A DNA stretch of 64,000 nt, from assembly GCA_942493145.1 (NCBI GenBank), contig OW818679.1, forward strand, positions 4,154,001 through 4,218,000, read 5' to 3'. Origin of the DNA: ENR-C20 sp942493145 (GTDB taxonomy: Bacteria > Bacillota > Clostridia > Acetivibrionales > DTU013). Positions 1 through 7,952 of this stretch are shown one piece after another. Position numbers and translations under genes: made by a program. Positions within the stretch are counted from its first letter, which is position 1. Each line of letters starts with the position of its first letter. The notes below the pieces were generated by a model. It searched no databases, was not told the DNA's origin, and was given only the letters and a program-made list of their open reading frames with translations.

Positions 1-606
1 GCAGACCCTCGAACAGTAATCTGCCTTTTCCTGAATGGAGCGTGATCCGTTACATTGGATGAAGACTGCCCTTTTTATGTCACCCTTCAAGCTGATGCCT
101 GAATAGCCAGGTACTCCGGCGTTCGAGGCAACAGAGCCTCTTTTGTAAAGCAGTTCTTCCAGATGGCTTGCCCAGATGATATTTTCATCCTTTGCCCATT
201 GAATACTGCGTGTCTCTTTTTCTGAAGATTTGACATAACCCGTTGCCAGGATTATTGACCGGATATCAGTGATTGTCCGGATAAAGGGTGCGCATCCGTT
301 GCCCGAACCCAAACCGGCCGTCCTTATCCCGAGCGAATATTCCCCAGGCTTTCCTGTAAGCCCGATTACCTCGCTGTCATATATAATTTCGATATTAATA
401 TTGTTTTTAACCTTGTCGAATACACCTTCAACCAGGCACAAGTTGTCCCTGACGCATTTTTCATCTGCCTTGCAACCAAAGTTCCTTATGTTGCCGCCCA
501 TGACACCGCTCTTTTCGACAAGTACGACCGACTTCCCCGCTTCAGAAAGCCTGTATGCCGCGCTACATCCTGCAATGCCGCCGCCTATCACCGCTATCCT
601 ATCCAT
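1..606 (-). CDS. HdrA-like FAD-dependent oxidoreductase (partial, 3' end outside window)
   Basis: The reverse strand reads open from an ATG at 606 to the window edge (202 residues), so the C-terminus is missing. Residues 4-14 hold the FAD-binding Rossmann motif (VIGGGIAGCSA), followed by an acidic end of strand 2 (VLVEKSG) and a GGNI motif. Near the edge is IQCNGSR followed by YCSRVC, a signature of heterodisulfide reductase subunit A and its relatives. A cysteine-containing stretch (CKADEKCVRDNLC) sits at about 45-57. A ribosome binding site (AAAGGGGA) precedes the start. It is divergent from a corrinoid-type methyltransferase; HdrA-like flavoproteins commonly accompany such methyltransferases in anaerobes, where they move electrons during C1 metabolism. 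The electron partner cannot be seen. Family assignment is fairly sure, physiological role is inferred. Confidence 0.8.
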   Translation of the reverse strand, partial: MDRIAVIGGGIAGCSAAYRLSEAGKSVVLVEKSGVMGGNIRNFGCKADEKCVRDNLCLVEGVFDKVKNNINIEIIYDSEVIGLTGKPGEYSLGIRTAGLGSGNGCAPFIRTITDIRSIILATGYVKSSEKETRSIQWAKDENIIWASHLEELLYKRGSVASNAGVPGYSGISLKGDIKRAVFIQCNGSRSIQEKADYCSRVC

Positions 607-744
607 AGTGACATTCCCCTTTGCGCAGTTCTCAAGCTACTTTCCGTTTTATATCGTTTTCTATATCATAAAGTAGCCCGTGTTATTTTTATTGTACTAA
701 TTTTGTTTTTTATAGTAGCTTTTTATGATAATACGTCGCTTGTA

Positions 745-773
745 TTGTATTACCACAACCACTGTTCTATAAT
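745..773 (+). promoter_or_regulatory. Putative sigma-A promoter for the methyltransferase gene
   Basis: TTGTAT (745-750) and a perfect TATAAT (768-773) are separated by 17 bases, about 95 bases upstream of the chosen start at 868. A small ATACCG/CGGTAT hairpin lies in the leader near 832-852. No riboswitch fold was recognised in this leader. Confidence 0.5.
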
Positions 774-867
774 CACCCTATCGGCTGTAGTTTAGTGCTG
801 AATAAAATATGAAGGTTTTTCAATGGCTCCATACCGGCCTAAAAACGGTATAGTTAGGGGGATAGCG

Positions 868-1668
868 ATGATAATTATCGGAGAGAAGATCAACAGTACG
901 TTGAAGTCAGTCAGACCCGCAATGGAAAGTTATGATGCCGCTGCCATACAGGATCTCGCCAGGAGGCAGTATGAAGCGGGGGCTTCATATATCGATGTGA
1001 ACGCAGGTATGTTCATGGATGATGAACCAGAAAGGACGGCATGGCTGGTCAACACCATCCAGGAAGTGATCGATGCACCTTTTTCAATTGACTCACCCAA
1101 TCCAAAGGCCCTTGAAAGTGGTTTGAAAGCAAACAGGAACGGGAAGCCCATAATCAATTCGATTACCAATGAAACCAAAAGATATAACGAAGTGATGCCG
1201 TTGGTAGTACAGTACAAGGCCGGTATCGTAGCCCTGTGCATGGATGACACCGGCATGCCTGAAACTGTGGATAAAAGGCTGTCTATAGCAGAAAACCTCG
1301 TAGAAAAACTAACCAAAGAAGGCGTCAAACTGGATGACATATATATAGACCCCATGGTAAGACCCGTATCTACAGGCTGCCATTATGGGTTAGTCGCTAT
1401 CGAAACTATCCGGAAGGTAAAGACTGAGTTCCCGGAAATCCATATCGCATGCGGATTGAGTAACATATCCTTCGGATTGCCCGCCAGGAAGGTAATGAAT
1501 CAAACCTTTTTGATAGCTGCAATGGCAGCAGGTATGGACGGAGCCATCCTGGACCCGCTGGACAAAAAGCTTATGACATACCTGTATGCAGCTGAAACCC
1601 TTCTTAACCAGGATGAATTCTGCATGAATTTCCTGACCAAATTCAGGGACGGTTCTCTCGAAGTATAA
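868..1668 (+). CDS. Methyltetrahydrofolate:corrinoid methyltransferase (DHPS-like TIM barrel)
   Basis: Encodes a 266-residue single-domain protein of the pterin-binding/dihydropteroate-synthase-like family, the size of AcsE/MtrH-type methyltransferases that move a methyl group between a tetrahydropterin and a corrinoid protein. It starts MIIIGEKIN, has DVNAG after strand 2, FSIDSPNP (about 75-82), NSITNE (about 98-103), DPMVRPVST (about 158-166) and CGLSNISFGLP (about 196-206). These Asp and Asn positions match the pterin-binding residues of the family. I chose the ATG at 868 because TTAGGGGGAT lies just upstream and the protein then begins at the conserved first strand; an in-frame ATG at 823 has no good ribosome binding site. 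The corrinoid protein is not in the window. Methyl donor (folate or other pterin) is inferred. Confidence 0.85.
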   Translation: MIIIGEKINSTLKSVRPAMESYDAAAIQDLARRQYEAGASYIDVNAGMFMDDEPERTAWLVNTIQEVIDAPFSIDSPNPKALESGLKANRNGKPIINSITNETKRYNEVMPLVVQYKAGIVALCMDDTGMPETVDKRLSIAENLVEKLTKEGVKLDDIYIDPMVRPVSTGCHYGLVAIETIRKVKTEFPEIHIACGLSNISFGLPARKVMNQTFLIAAMAAGMDGAILDPLDKKLMTYLYAAETLLNQDEFCMNFLTKFRDGSLEV

Positions 1669-1680
1669 AGGGAAGTATAA

Positions 1681-1777
1681 AGGGACGGTCCAATACTATA
1701 GGGACGGTTTTCACAGAAGCATGGGTACGGTTCCCGCGCATCAAAGCTACATAACGATGCGTGAGAACCGTACCCAT
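1681..1777. repeat. REP-like palindromic intergenic element
   Basis: Two short copies of AGGGACGGT (1681-1689 and 1700-1708) precede a long inverted repeat with arms 1721-1742 and 1756-1777. The arms match at 20 of 22 positions and carry a GGGTACGGTTC core. The element lies between convergent genes, so it could also act as a terminator, though there is no long T tract. A related GGGGACGGTTCTC palindrome occurs at 56546-56583. Confidence 0.65.
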
Positions 1778-1778
1778 T

Positions 1779-2021
1779 TTACTTCTCGTTTTTGTCCACC
1801 CAATCCTTGGCGTCCATGACAGCTTCCTTTCTTGGTATTGAAACCAGTGAGTCGGCCGCTCTCAGATATATATCCAATATTGCAGCAGTTTCATGAGCTT
1901 TTACTATCTTTTCAGGTTTTTTGCTCCTATTCTCCTTACGCACAGTTTCCCTCCACAGAATCCAGAAATCAACAGTATTCCAGAAATTTTCGTCGATATA
2001 GCATCTGCAATTTATGAGCAC
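1779..2021 (-). CDS. Small hypothetical protein
   Basis: An 80-codon reading frame opens with GTG at 2021 and ends at 1779. Composition looks like a real soluble protein: tryptophans at the N-terminal end (FWNTVDFWILW), a basic middle and a helical C-terminal half ending DAKDWVDKNEK. There is no clear ribosome binding site before the GTG, so the true start may be internal. It is divergent from the PucR gene if that gene starts near 2067, and it is followed at once by the palindromic element at 1681-1777. I recognise no family. It could be a non-coding frame with favourable composition. Confidence 0.4.
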   Translation of the reverse strand: MLINCRCYIDENFWNTVDFWILWRETVRKENRSKKPEKIVKAHETAAILDIYLRAADSLVSIPRKEAVMDAKDWVDKNEK

Positions 2022-2066
2022 AAAATACCGCCATATTGTGTTATAATGGTAAAAAAGCAGACAGGG

Positions 2067-3704
2067 GTGAGTTGTATTAGTGTAACTGTAGCTGATTGCC
2101 TGAAGCTTCCCTCCCTGCGTGAGGCAAATATCGTCGCCGGCTTTGAAGGGCTGAATAATGTAGTAGTTTCCGTATCCGTCCTGGAATACGCAGTTCCATC
2201 CGCTTTGACAGGTAACTATTTTCAGAACAATGAAATAGTCATCACTGCTTTTATATCAATAAAGGATGATGTGGAAGCTCAGTGTGCCACTATCCGCCTT
2301 CTGCATGAAGTTGGTGAGGTCGGCCTCATCCTCTACTACATTGGTGTATATCTTCCCGAGTTGGATGAAAGGCTTATCCAGACCGCCAATGAACTCGGCT
2401 TTCCGCTTATCTGCATGCCATATAAAAGATGCGATCTCCGGTACAGTGAGGTCATATGTGACATAATGGAAGCAATCTTCAAGGATCAGACACAGAAAAC
2501 CTATTTTGTAGGCGAAATGCTGGACCGTATCCTTCAGCTGACCAACCGTCAGCGTAACATGGATACCGTTCTTAGAATGTTGAGTGACAGAATCCGAAGT
2601 ACCTTGCTGCTTACCGACCGTGTACTCAATATATTGAATGTAGCCGCATGGCCCATGTCGGCATCGGTATACGCTCACGAAGCTATAGATTATTATAAGG
2701 CACATCCTTCCATTCTCAACGATTCAAGGTTCCGAAAAATTCAACTTAACGACAAAGCCTTCCATGCCGGTTATCAGCTTGTAACCGTTGAGAGCGGCAT
2801 GAATTTGAACCTTATCCTCCTTAATGAAGCAGGCAGCGTCCCATCCGACAGCTGCAGGCAGGCCGCAGAGGTTGTCCGCCTGTTTATAAGCATATGGAGC
2901 CATAATGAAGGGAACGTCGGCTCAGATGAGCTTGTACGTGCCATACTCAATGACGAGCCGGTCAAGATGCGTCGCCTTGCAGAGATAATGCACATAGACA
3001 TTGCCTCTATCCATACCATGTGGGTAATAAAGAGCAAGAATGGGAATCCAGCCATTGATGAGCAGGAGCAGATGGCCCGGAATACCAGGCTTCTGATCAA
3101 ACTTCGCCAGTATTTGCAGGAACAACGAAGGCTGGCTGTTGTGGATATTTTTGAAGGAAATGTGGTTGCATTTATGGACAATCCTGCCTTTGCAGACGAA
3201 ATCAATCCTTTGGCCGCAGGTTTTATCAAAGAGCTTTCCATGGACCTGAAGGATGTAAAACTTGCCATATGCACCGATCTGGAAAACACAACAGAGGTCC
3301 GTGCAGCATATGTCCTGCTGGAAACCCATCTGAAGGACGCACGGATAATATACCCCCACAAGGATATCCTCACATATCATGAAATACTGTTCGCCTCCAC
3401 CTGCTCCGATATCATTCATAAAGGAGAGGAAGAAGTGGCAAAAAGTCTACTGCCGCTCAAGTCGCTCCGTTTGGATGACAGGGATCAGGAGAATGCCCTG
3501 ATCACAACACTTTCCACCTACATGCTGGATACGCAGGCTAACGTTGAATTTACAGCGCAGCTCCTCTTTATTCACAAGAGCACGGTGAAATACCGAATCA
3601 ATAAAATAAATGAGAGACTGAACTACAGTGTACTCAAGCTTCCTGAATCATACAAGCTCTATGTGGCACTGGCTATCGAACGTTTATTGTCCGGCTTGAG
3701 CTGA
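2067..3704 (+). CDS. PucR/CdaR-family transcriptional regulator
   Basis: The N-terminal part (TVADCLKLPSLREANIVAG, followed by VSVLEY) is the PucR ligand domain. The last 60 residues (TAQLLFIHKSTVKYRINKI) form the PucR-type helix-turn-helix, where TVKYRINK is the recognition helix; the middle is the linking regulatory domain. At about 545 residues it has the usual PucR length. The longest frame starts at 1893, but the first 58 codons have no family similarity. A TATAAT at 2042-2047 falls inside that extension, with AGACAGGGGTGAG following, so I place the start at GTG 2067; a nearby non-ATG codon is possible. It lies directly upstream of an NCS1 permease, DUF917 and hydantoinase genes in the same direction, so it probably activates that cluster in response to a purine or hydantoin-like ligand. 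Confidence 0.85.
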   Translation: MSCISVTVADCLKLPSLREANIVAGFEGLNNVVVSVSVLEYAVPSALTGNYFQNNEIVITAFISIKDDVEAQCATIRLLHEVGEVGLILYYIGVYLPELDERLIQTANELGFPLICMPYKRCDLRYSEVICDIMEAIFKDQTQKTYFVGEMLDRILQLTNRQRNMDTVLRMLSDRIRSTLLLTDRVLNILNVAAWPMSASVYAHEAIDYYKAHPSILNDSRFRKIQLNDKAFHAGYQLVTVESGMNLNLILLNEAGSVPSDSCRQAAEVVRLFISIWSHNEGNVGSDELVRAILNDEPVKMRRLAEIMHIDIASIHTMWVIKSKNGNPAIDEQEQMARNTRLLIKLRQYLQEQRRLAVVDIFEGNVVAFMDNPAFADEINPLAAGFIKELSMDLKDVKLAICTDLENTTEVRAAYVLLETHLKDARIIYPHKDILTYHEILFASTCSDIIHKGEEEVAKSLLPLKSLRLDDRDQENALITTLSTYMLDTQANVEFTAQLLFIHKSTVKYRINKINERLNYSVLKLPESYKLYVALAIERLLSGLS

Positions 3705-3838
3705 CCGTCTTATTCCGGTTCCATTGCAGGCATCCGCCATCATAGGTATAATTGTCCCCGAGGACATATAACCATGTGTTTTTTTAACTCCGCAGCTAAA
3801 TACATTTCATCCCATTATTAATATACTTGAATAAAGTA

Positions 3839-3854
3839 TTGGCATTTTTGCCAA
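3839..3854. promoter_or_regulatory. Short inverted repeat before the permease ribosome binding site
   Basis: TTGGCA (3839-3844) and TGCCAA (3849-3854) flank a four-base T loop directly before the AGAGGAGGAG ribosome binding site of the permease. It could be an operator for PucR or a translational hairpin; neither is shown. Confidence 0.35.
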
Positions 3855-3869
3855 GAGGAGGAGAAATGT

Positions 3870-5156
3870 ATGAGTGAGGGGAAAACCGGCTTTGAAATAA
3901 AAGCCGAAGAAAGACAGTCCTGGGTTAGTCTTGCCGCAATTTGGTCAGGTGCCATGATATGCATACCTTGTCTTATGATAGGCGGTCTGCTGGGTGCAAG
4001 TCTGTCTCTTGTCAATGTTATCCTATCTGTAATCATCGGTTATGGCATAGTAATAGTCTATATGTGCTTCATGGGCATGCAGGGATGTGATACCGGCCTT
4101 CCCACAATAAGCATGGCTGGCGGGGCATTGGGTGAGAAGGGCTCCAAATACATAATATCGCTGTTGCTTGCCATCGCCTGTGTCGGGTGGTTCGGCGTTC
4201 AATCAGCCGTTTGCGGGGCATCCTTCTCATCAATGATGGCAACCATGACCGGTGTCAGCATTCCTGTCTGGCTTTCGTCAATAATATGGGGAATCATAAT
4301 GCTCGCAACAGCAATTTTCGGTTACACTGCATTGAAATACCTGAATTATATTGCCGTTCCATTGTTGATAATCGTTCTGATTTATGCTGTTATCGTTACT
4401 TTTACGAACTTTGATGCTGTCGGCATACTGGACAGTTATACTCCTGCCGCACCCATGTCACTTGTAACAGGCATAAGCCTTGTCATCGCTACCTTTGCAC
4501 TGGGTGGCGTCATTTCCGGAGACTACTCCCGATATGCCAAAACCCGCAAAGATGTTATCAAGTCGTCCGCCCTTGGCGTACTGCCGGCTGGTCTTGTCAT
4601 AATCACAATTGGAACCATAATGAGCATCGTAACCGGCAAATATGACATAAGCGAGGTCCTCACAGCGGTTGGAGTTCCAGCCATCGGACTTGTAGCACTT
4701 ATTCTCGCCACCTGGACGACCAACGTCATCAACGCATATTCCGGTGGTATCGCTTTTTCAAACCTCTTTGGTGTAGGTGAGAAGAATCGCCCATGGATGA
4801 CCGCCATAGCCGGATTAGCCGGAACACTTCTGGCAGCCTTCGGCATAATGAATTCCTTTATGGGCTTCCTGAGCATCCTCACCGCCTTCATACCCCCTGT
4901 TGCCGGCGTTGTTATAGCCAGCTACTGGATTGAGGGAAAGGGCAAAAAGGAGAATTTCATGATCAAGAAGGGCATAAGCGCAGCCGGAATGATTTCGTTT
5001 ATAATAGGCGCAGCAGTTGCGTATATCACCGGCAGTGTCGTTCCGTTTTTGATCGGACCGATCAATGGAATTGTTATTTCTATGATAGCCTATGTCGTTC
5101 TTATCAGGATCCTTCCCGACAAGGCTTACTCAGACGTTGTAAAGGCTGAAGCGTAA
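3870..5156 (+). CDS. NCS1-family cytosine/purine/hydantoin permease (CodB-like)
   Basis: A 428-residue integral membrane protein with about twelve hydrophobic segments and a charged N-terminus (EIKAEERQSWVSLAAIWSGAMI), which resembles CodB-like members of the nucleobase:cation symporter-1 family. The early helix pattern IWSGAMICIPCLMIGGLLGASLSL and the GDYSRYAKTRKDV loop (about residues 218-230) are typical of the family. The strong ribosome binding site AGAGGAGGAGAAATGT fixes the start. The gene follows the PucR regulator and precedes DUF917 and hydantoinase genes by about 40 bases, so the imported substrate is probably a hydantoin, pyrimidine or purine-derived ring. Substrate cannot be decided from sequence. 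Confidence 0.88.
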   Translation: MSEGKTGFEIKAEERQSWVSLAAIWSGAMICIPCLMIGGLLGASLSLVNVILSVIIGYGIVIVYMCFMGMQGCDTGLPTISMAGGALGEKGSKYIISLLLAIACVGWFGVQSAVCGASFSSMMATMTGVSIPVWLSSIIWGIIMLATAIFGYTALKYLNYIAVPLLIIVLIYAVIVTFTNFDAVGILDSYTPAAPMSLVTGISLVIATFALGGVISGDYSRYAKTRKDVIKSSALGVLPAGLVIITIGTIMSIVTGKYDISEVLTAVGVPAIGLVALILATWTTNVINAYSGGIAFSNLFGVGEKNRPWMTAIAGLAGTLLAAFGIMNSFMGFLSILTAFIPPVAGVVIASYWIEGKGKKENFMIKKGISAAGMISFIIGAAVAYITGSVVPFLIGPINGIVISMIAYVVLIRILPDKAYSDVVKAEA

Positions 5157-5197
5157 CAGATAAATAGTATAAAAACAGTTAAAAGGAGCTGTGGACT

Positions 5198-6298
5198 TTG
5201 AGAAAAATCGGTCTGGAAGAGATTGAAGATATAGCCCTTGGTGCCGCTTTGCTCGGAGCTGGCGGAGGTGGGGACCCATACATCGGAAAATTGATTGCAA
5301 TACAAGCCATCGAAGACTTTGGAGAAGTTGAACTGCTCGATCCGCTGGAGGTTCCGGATGATGCCCTGATAATCCCGATAGCCATGATGGGCGCGCCCAC
5401 CATACTTTGCGAAAAGGCCATCAACGGAAGGGAATATGAAAAGCTATACAAGATGGTTTCGCAGTTCTACAACAAAAAAATCCATGCGTTCATGCCCATT
5501 GAAGCGGGTGGTGTGAACAGCATGATGCCTATAGCCGCCTGTGCCCGTCTTGGAATTCCACTGGTGGATGCGGACGGTATGGGACGTGCATTTCCCGAAC
5601 TACAGATGGTCACCTTCACAATTGGCGGTATAAGCGCCACCCCCATGGCCCTGACGGATGAAAAGGGAAATGCCTGCATCTTTGAAACCATTACCAACAA
5701 GTGGGCGGAAGAGCTGGCCCGCGCGGTAACAATGAGCTGCGGCGGTTCAGTTTCGGTTTCACTTTATGCTTTGGATGGCGCAACTCTCAAAAAGTATGGC
5801 ATAAAGAACATCATCACCCGCTCTCAGGAACTGGGTAAAGCGATACGCACCATTAAGGAAACTGCCCTGGACGAGACACCCGAAGAAAATTTCCTTAAGA
5901 AAGCCGGCGGTTACAAGCTATTCAAGGGCAAGATCGCCGATGTGCTGCGTGAGACCAGAGGCGCCTTCAACTTCGGACGCGTTCTGCTGGAAGGTATATC
6001 TGAGTATAAGGGACTCAGCGCCAATGTTGAGTTCCAGAATGAAAACCTGGTCGCAACCGTCGACGGAAAGATCCTCGCAACCACTCCCGACCTTATTTGT
6101 CTTGTGGATACCGAAACCTTCATCCCTATTACAACAGACACGTTGAAATATGGCAAACGGGTGATGGTAGTCGGTCTGCCCTGCGATGACATGTGGAGGA
6201 CCAAAGAGGGCCTCGAACTGGTAGGGCCCCGCTATTTCGGCTGCGAAACCGACTATATTCCCATTGAGGACAGGTTTGCGGGAAAGGAGGTTGGGTGA
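5198..6298 (+). CDS. DUF917 family protein (S-methyl-thiohydantoin desulfurase-like)
   Basis: A 366-residue protein that covers a full DUF917 domain: it begins with IEDIALGAALLGAGGGGDPY, has a PIAMMGAPT stretch and EAGGVNSMMP, and LVDADGMGRAFPELQM near residue 125. These are hallmark segments of the family. Members are found beside hydantoinase/oxoprolinase genes and some desulfurise thiohydantoins. Translation starts at TTG 5198 behind AAAAGGAGCTG; no upstream ATG is in frame. The stop codon overlaps the start of the next gene (TGATG), so the two products are probably made together and may form one enzyme. The exact reaction here is not known. Confidence 0.85.
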   Translation: MRKIGLEEIEDIALGAALLGAGGGGDPYIGKLIAIQAIEDFGEVELLDPLEVPDDALIIPIAMMGAPTILCEKAINGREYEKLYKMVSQFYNKKIHAFMPIEAGGVNSMMPIAACARLGIPLVDADGMGRAFPELQMVTFTIGGISATPMALTDEKGNACIFETITNKWAEELARAVTMSCGGSVSVSLYALDGATLKKYGIKNIITRSQELGKAIRTIKETALDETPEENFLKKAGGYKLFKGKIADVLRETRGAFNFGRVLLEGISEYKGLSANVEFQNENLVATVDGKILATTPDLICLVDTETFIPITTDTLKYGKRVMVVGLPCDDMWRTKEGLELVGPRYFGCETDYIPIEDRFAGKEVG

Positions 6299-7845
6299 TG
6301 TACAGAATTGGAATTGATGTCGGCGGTACCAATACGGATGCAGTAGTAATTGATGATAAGCTGAGTGTAATAGCCAGTGTTAAAGTCCCTACCACTCAGG
6401 ACATATACGGTGGAATACTGGGTTCACTGAAGGAAGTGCTGAAACAGGCGGATATCGACCGCAGTCAGATAAAACAAGCAATGCTGGGTACTACCCAATG
6501 TACCAATGCCATCGTTGAACGGAAGAAGCTGGCCAGAGTCGCGGTCATAAGGATCGCAGCGCCCGCAATGCAGGGAATTATGCCAATGGTGGACTGGCCA
6601 AAGGAGCTTAAAGGCTTTGTGGAGGATATTTCTATCGTCGGTGGCGGATATGAATACGACGGTAAGGAAATTGCGCCCTTCGACAGCAATGCAGCCCGTT
6701 CATTTTTTGAAAGGATGAAGGGAAAAGTCGAGTCTGTAGCGATCACCTGCGTATTCGCACCTGTCCGCCATGAGCACGAGGACCTTTGCGCTGTACTGGC
6801 AAAGGAGGTCATGGGTGACAATATACACGTCTCCAAATCCAGTGAGATTGGTTCCCTGAGCTTTATCGAGCGCGAGAACGCAACAATTCTTAACGCTGCA
6901 TTGCACGAGGTTGCAGAAAGCTTTACGCTTGGCTTTGCAAGAAGCCTTGCTGAGGAGGGCGTCACAAATGCGAAGGTCTACCTCAGTCAGAACGACGGCA
7001 CCCTTATGACAATGGATTATGCGCGGAAATACCCCATACTGACCATCGCCTGCGGCCCTACCAACTCTATCCGCGGCGCATCTTACCTCAGCCGTATGGA
7101 GAATGCCATAGTCATTGACGTAGGAGGTACCACTACAGATTTCGGAGTCATCCAGAACTCCTTCCCGAGGGAGAGCAGCATTGCTGTCACCATCGGCGGT
7201 GTGCGGACCAATTTCCGGATGCCTGATGTAGCTTCCATAGGGCTGGGCGGAGGCAGCATCATCCGCGAAAAAAACGGCAGAATATATGTCGGCCCGGACA
7301 GTGTAGGCTATCTGATTACCAGGGACGCCCTGGTATTCGGCGGTAACACTATGACCGCCACAGATATTGCCGTACGCCTGGGGATGGCTGACATAGGTGA
7401 TAAAACCCTTGTTGCCGGCATTGACATTGACTTCGCAAAAAAGGCAATGTCAGTAATTACTGAGATGATTGAAGAAAATATAGACAAAATGAAGGTCAGC
7501 AGCGAAGATATTGATGTTGTTCTGGTTGGCGGCGGCTCCGTCATCGTTGCCGAAAAGCTTGCGGGTGCCAAAACGGCATTTAAACCTGAATATTTTGGCG
7601 TTGCAAACGCAATAGGCTCAGCTATTTCAAAAGTCAGCGGCACATACGAAAAGCTTGTTTCCTTCGATGATGTCCCCCGTGAAAAAGCTATAGAAAACGC
7701 AAAGGCAGAGGCCATGGAAATGGCCGTTGAAGCCGGTGCAGTTCGGGAGACCGTCCAGATAATCGATGTTGAAGATGTCCCACTTGCATATTACCCCGGC
7801 AATACGAGCCGTATAAAAATAAAAGCGGCCGGAGAACTGGCTTAA
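6298..7845 (+). CDS. Hydantoinase/oxoprolinase (HyuA-like, ASKHA fold)
   Basis: A 515-residue protein of the hydantoinase A/5-oxoprolinase family, ATP-dependent ring-opening amidases. It begins MYRIGIDVGGTNTDAVV, the first phosphate-binding motif, has TTQCTNAIVERK near 63-74 and IDVGGTTTDFG near 272-282, and SIGLGGGSI after it. The longest frame adds a GTG codon, but the ATG at 6298 overlaps the preceding stop and has AAAGGAGG eight bases upstream. No separate HyuB-type subunit follows; the DUF917 partner upstream takes that position. The gene ends an operon of permease, DUF917 and hydantoinase closed by the terminator at 7853-7907. Substrate is inferred to be a hydantoin or related cyclic amide. 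Confidence 0.88.
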   Translation: MYRIGIDVGGTNTDAVVIDDKLSVIASVKVPTTQDIYGGILGSLKEVLKQADIDRSQIKQAMLGTTQCTNAIVERKKLARVAVIRIAAPAMQGIMPMVDWPKELKGFVEDISIVGGGYEYDGKEIAPFDSNAARSFFERMKGKVESVAITCVFAPVRHEHEDLCAVLAKEVMGDNIHVSKSSEIGSLSFIERENATILNAALHEVAESFTLGFARSLAEEGVTNAKVYLSQNDGTLMTMDYARKYPILTIACGPTNSIRGASYLSRMENAIVIDVGGTTTDFGVIQNSFPRESSIAVTIGGVRTNFRMPDVASIGLGGGSIIREKNGRIYVGPDSVGYLITRDALVFGGNTMTATDIAVRLGMADIGDKTLVAGIDIDFAKKAMSVITEMIEENIDKMKVSSEDIDVVLVGGGSVIVAEKLAGAKTAFKPEYFGVANAIGSAISKVSGTYEKLVSFDDVPREKAIENAKAEAMEMAVEAGAVRETVQIIDVEDVPLAYYPGNTSRIKIKAAGELA

Positions 7846-7852
7846 GAAAATC

Positions 7853-7907
7853 AGGACTTGCTCGTTTCAGTCATACATTACCTGATGAAACGGGGCAAGT
7901 CCTTTTT
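7853..7907 (+). terminator. Rho-independent terminator of the hydantoin operon
   Basis: Arms AGGACTTGCTCGTTTCA (7853-7869) and TGAAACGGGGCAAGTCC (7886-7902) pair with small irregularities and are followed by TTTTT. It lies 8 bases after the hydantoinase stop and also separates it from the convergent gene at 7953. Confidence 0.8.
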
Positions 7908-7952
7908 CTATTCCATGCTTACTGTGCCAACTATTTATTTGAAGCTCTTCAG

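Noticed and set aside
269..676. A 135-codon plus-strand frame at the window start
   Set aside because: It is antisense to the HdrA-like gene, whose FAD and YCSRVC motifs are clear on the other strand.
780..867. Possible riboswitch in the methyltransferase leader
   Set aside because: Only a small ATACCG hairpin is present; no cobalamin or other known aptamer elements could be recognised.
2256..3419. Several antisense frames inside the PucR gene
   Set aside because: They lie wholly within a gene with recognisable PucR domains and have no start signals.
7915..7936. Possible sigma-54 promoter on the reverse strand (TTGGCACAGTAAGCA)
   Set aside because: GG and GC are only eight bases apart instead of ten, and it lies at the end of a gene, not before one.
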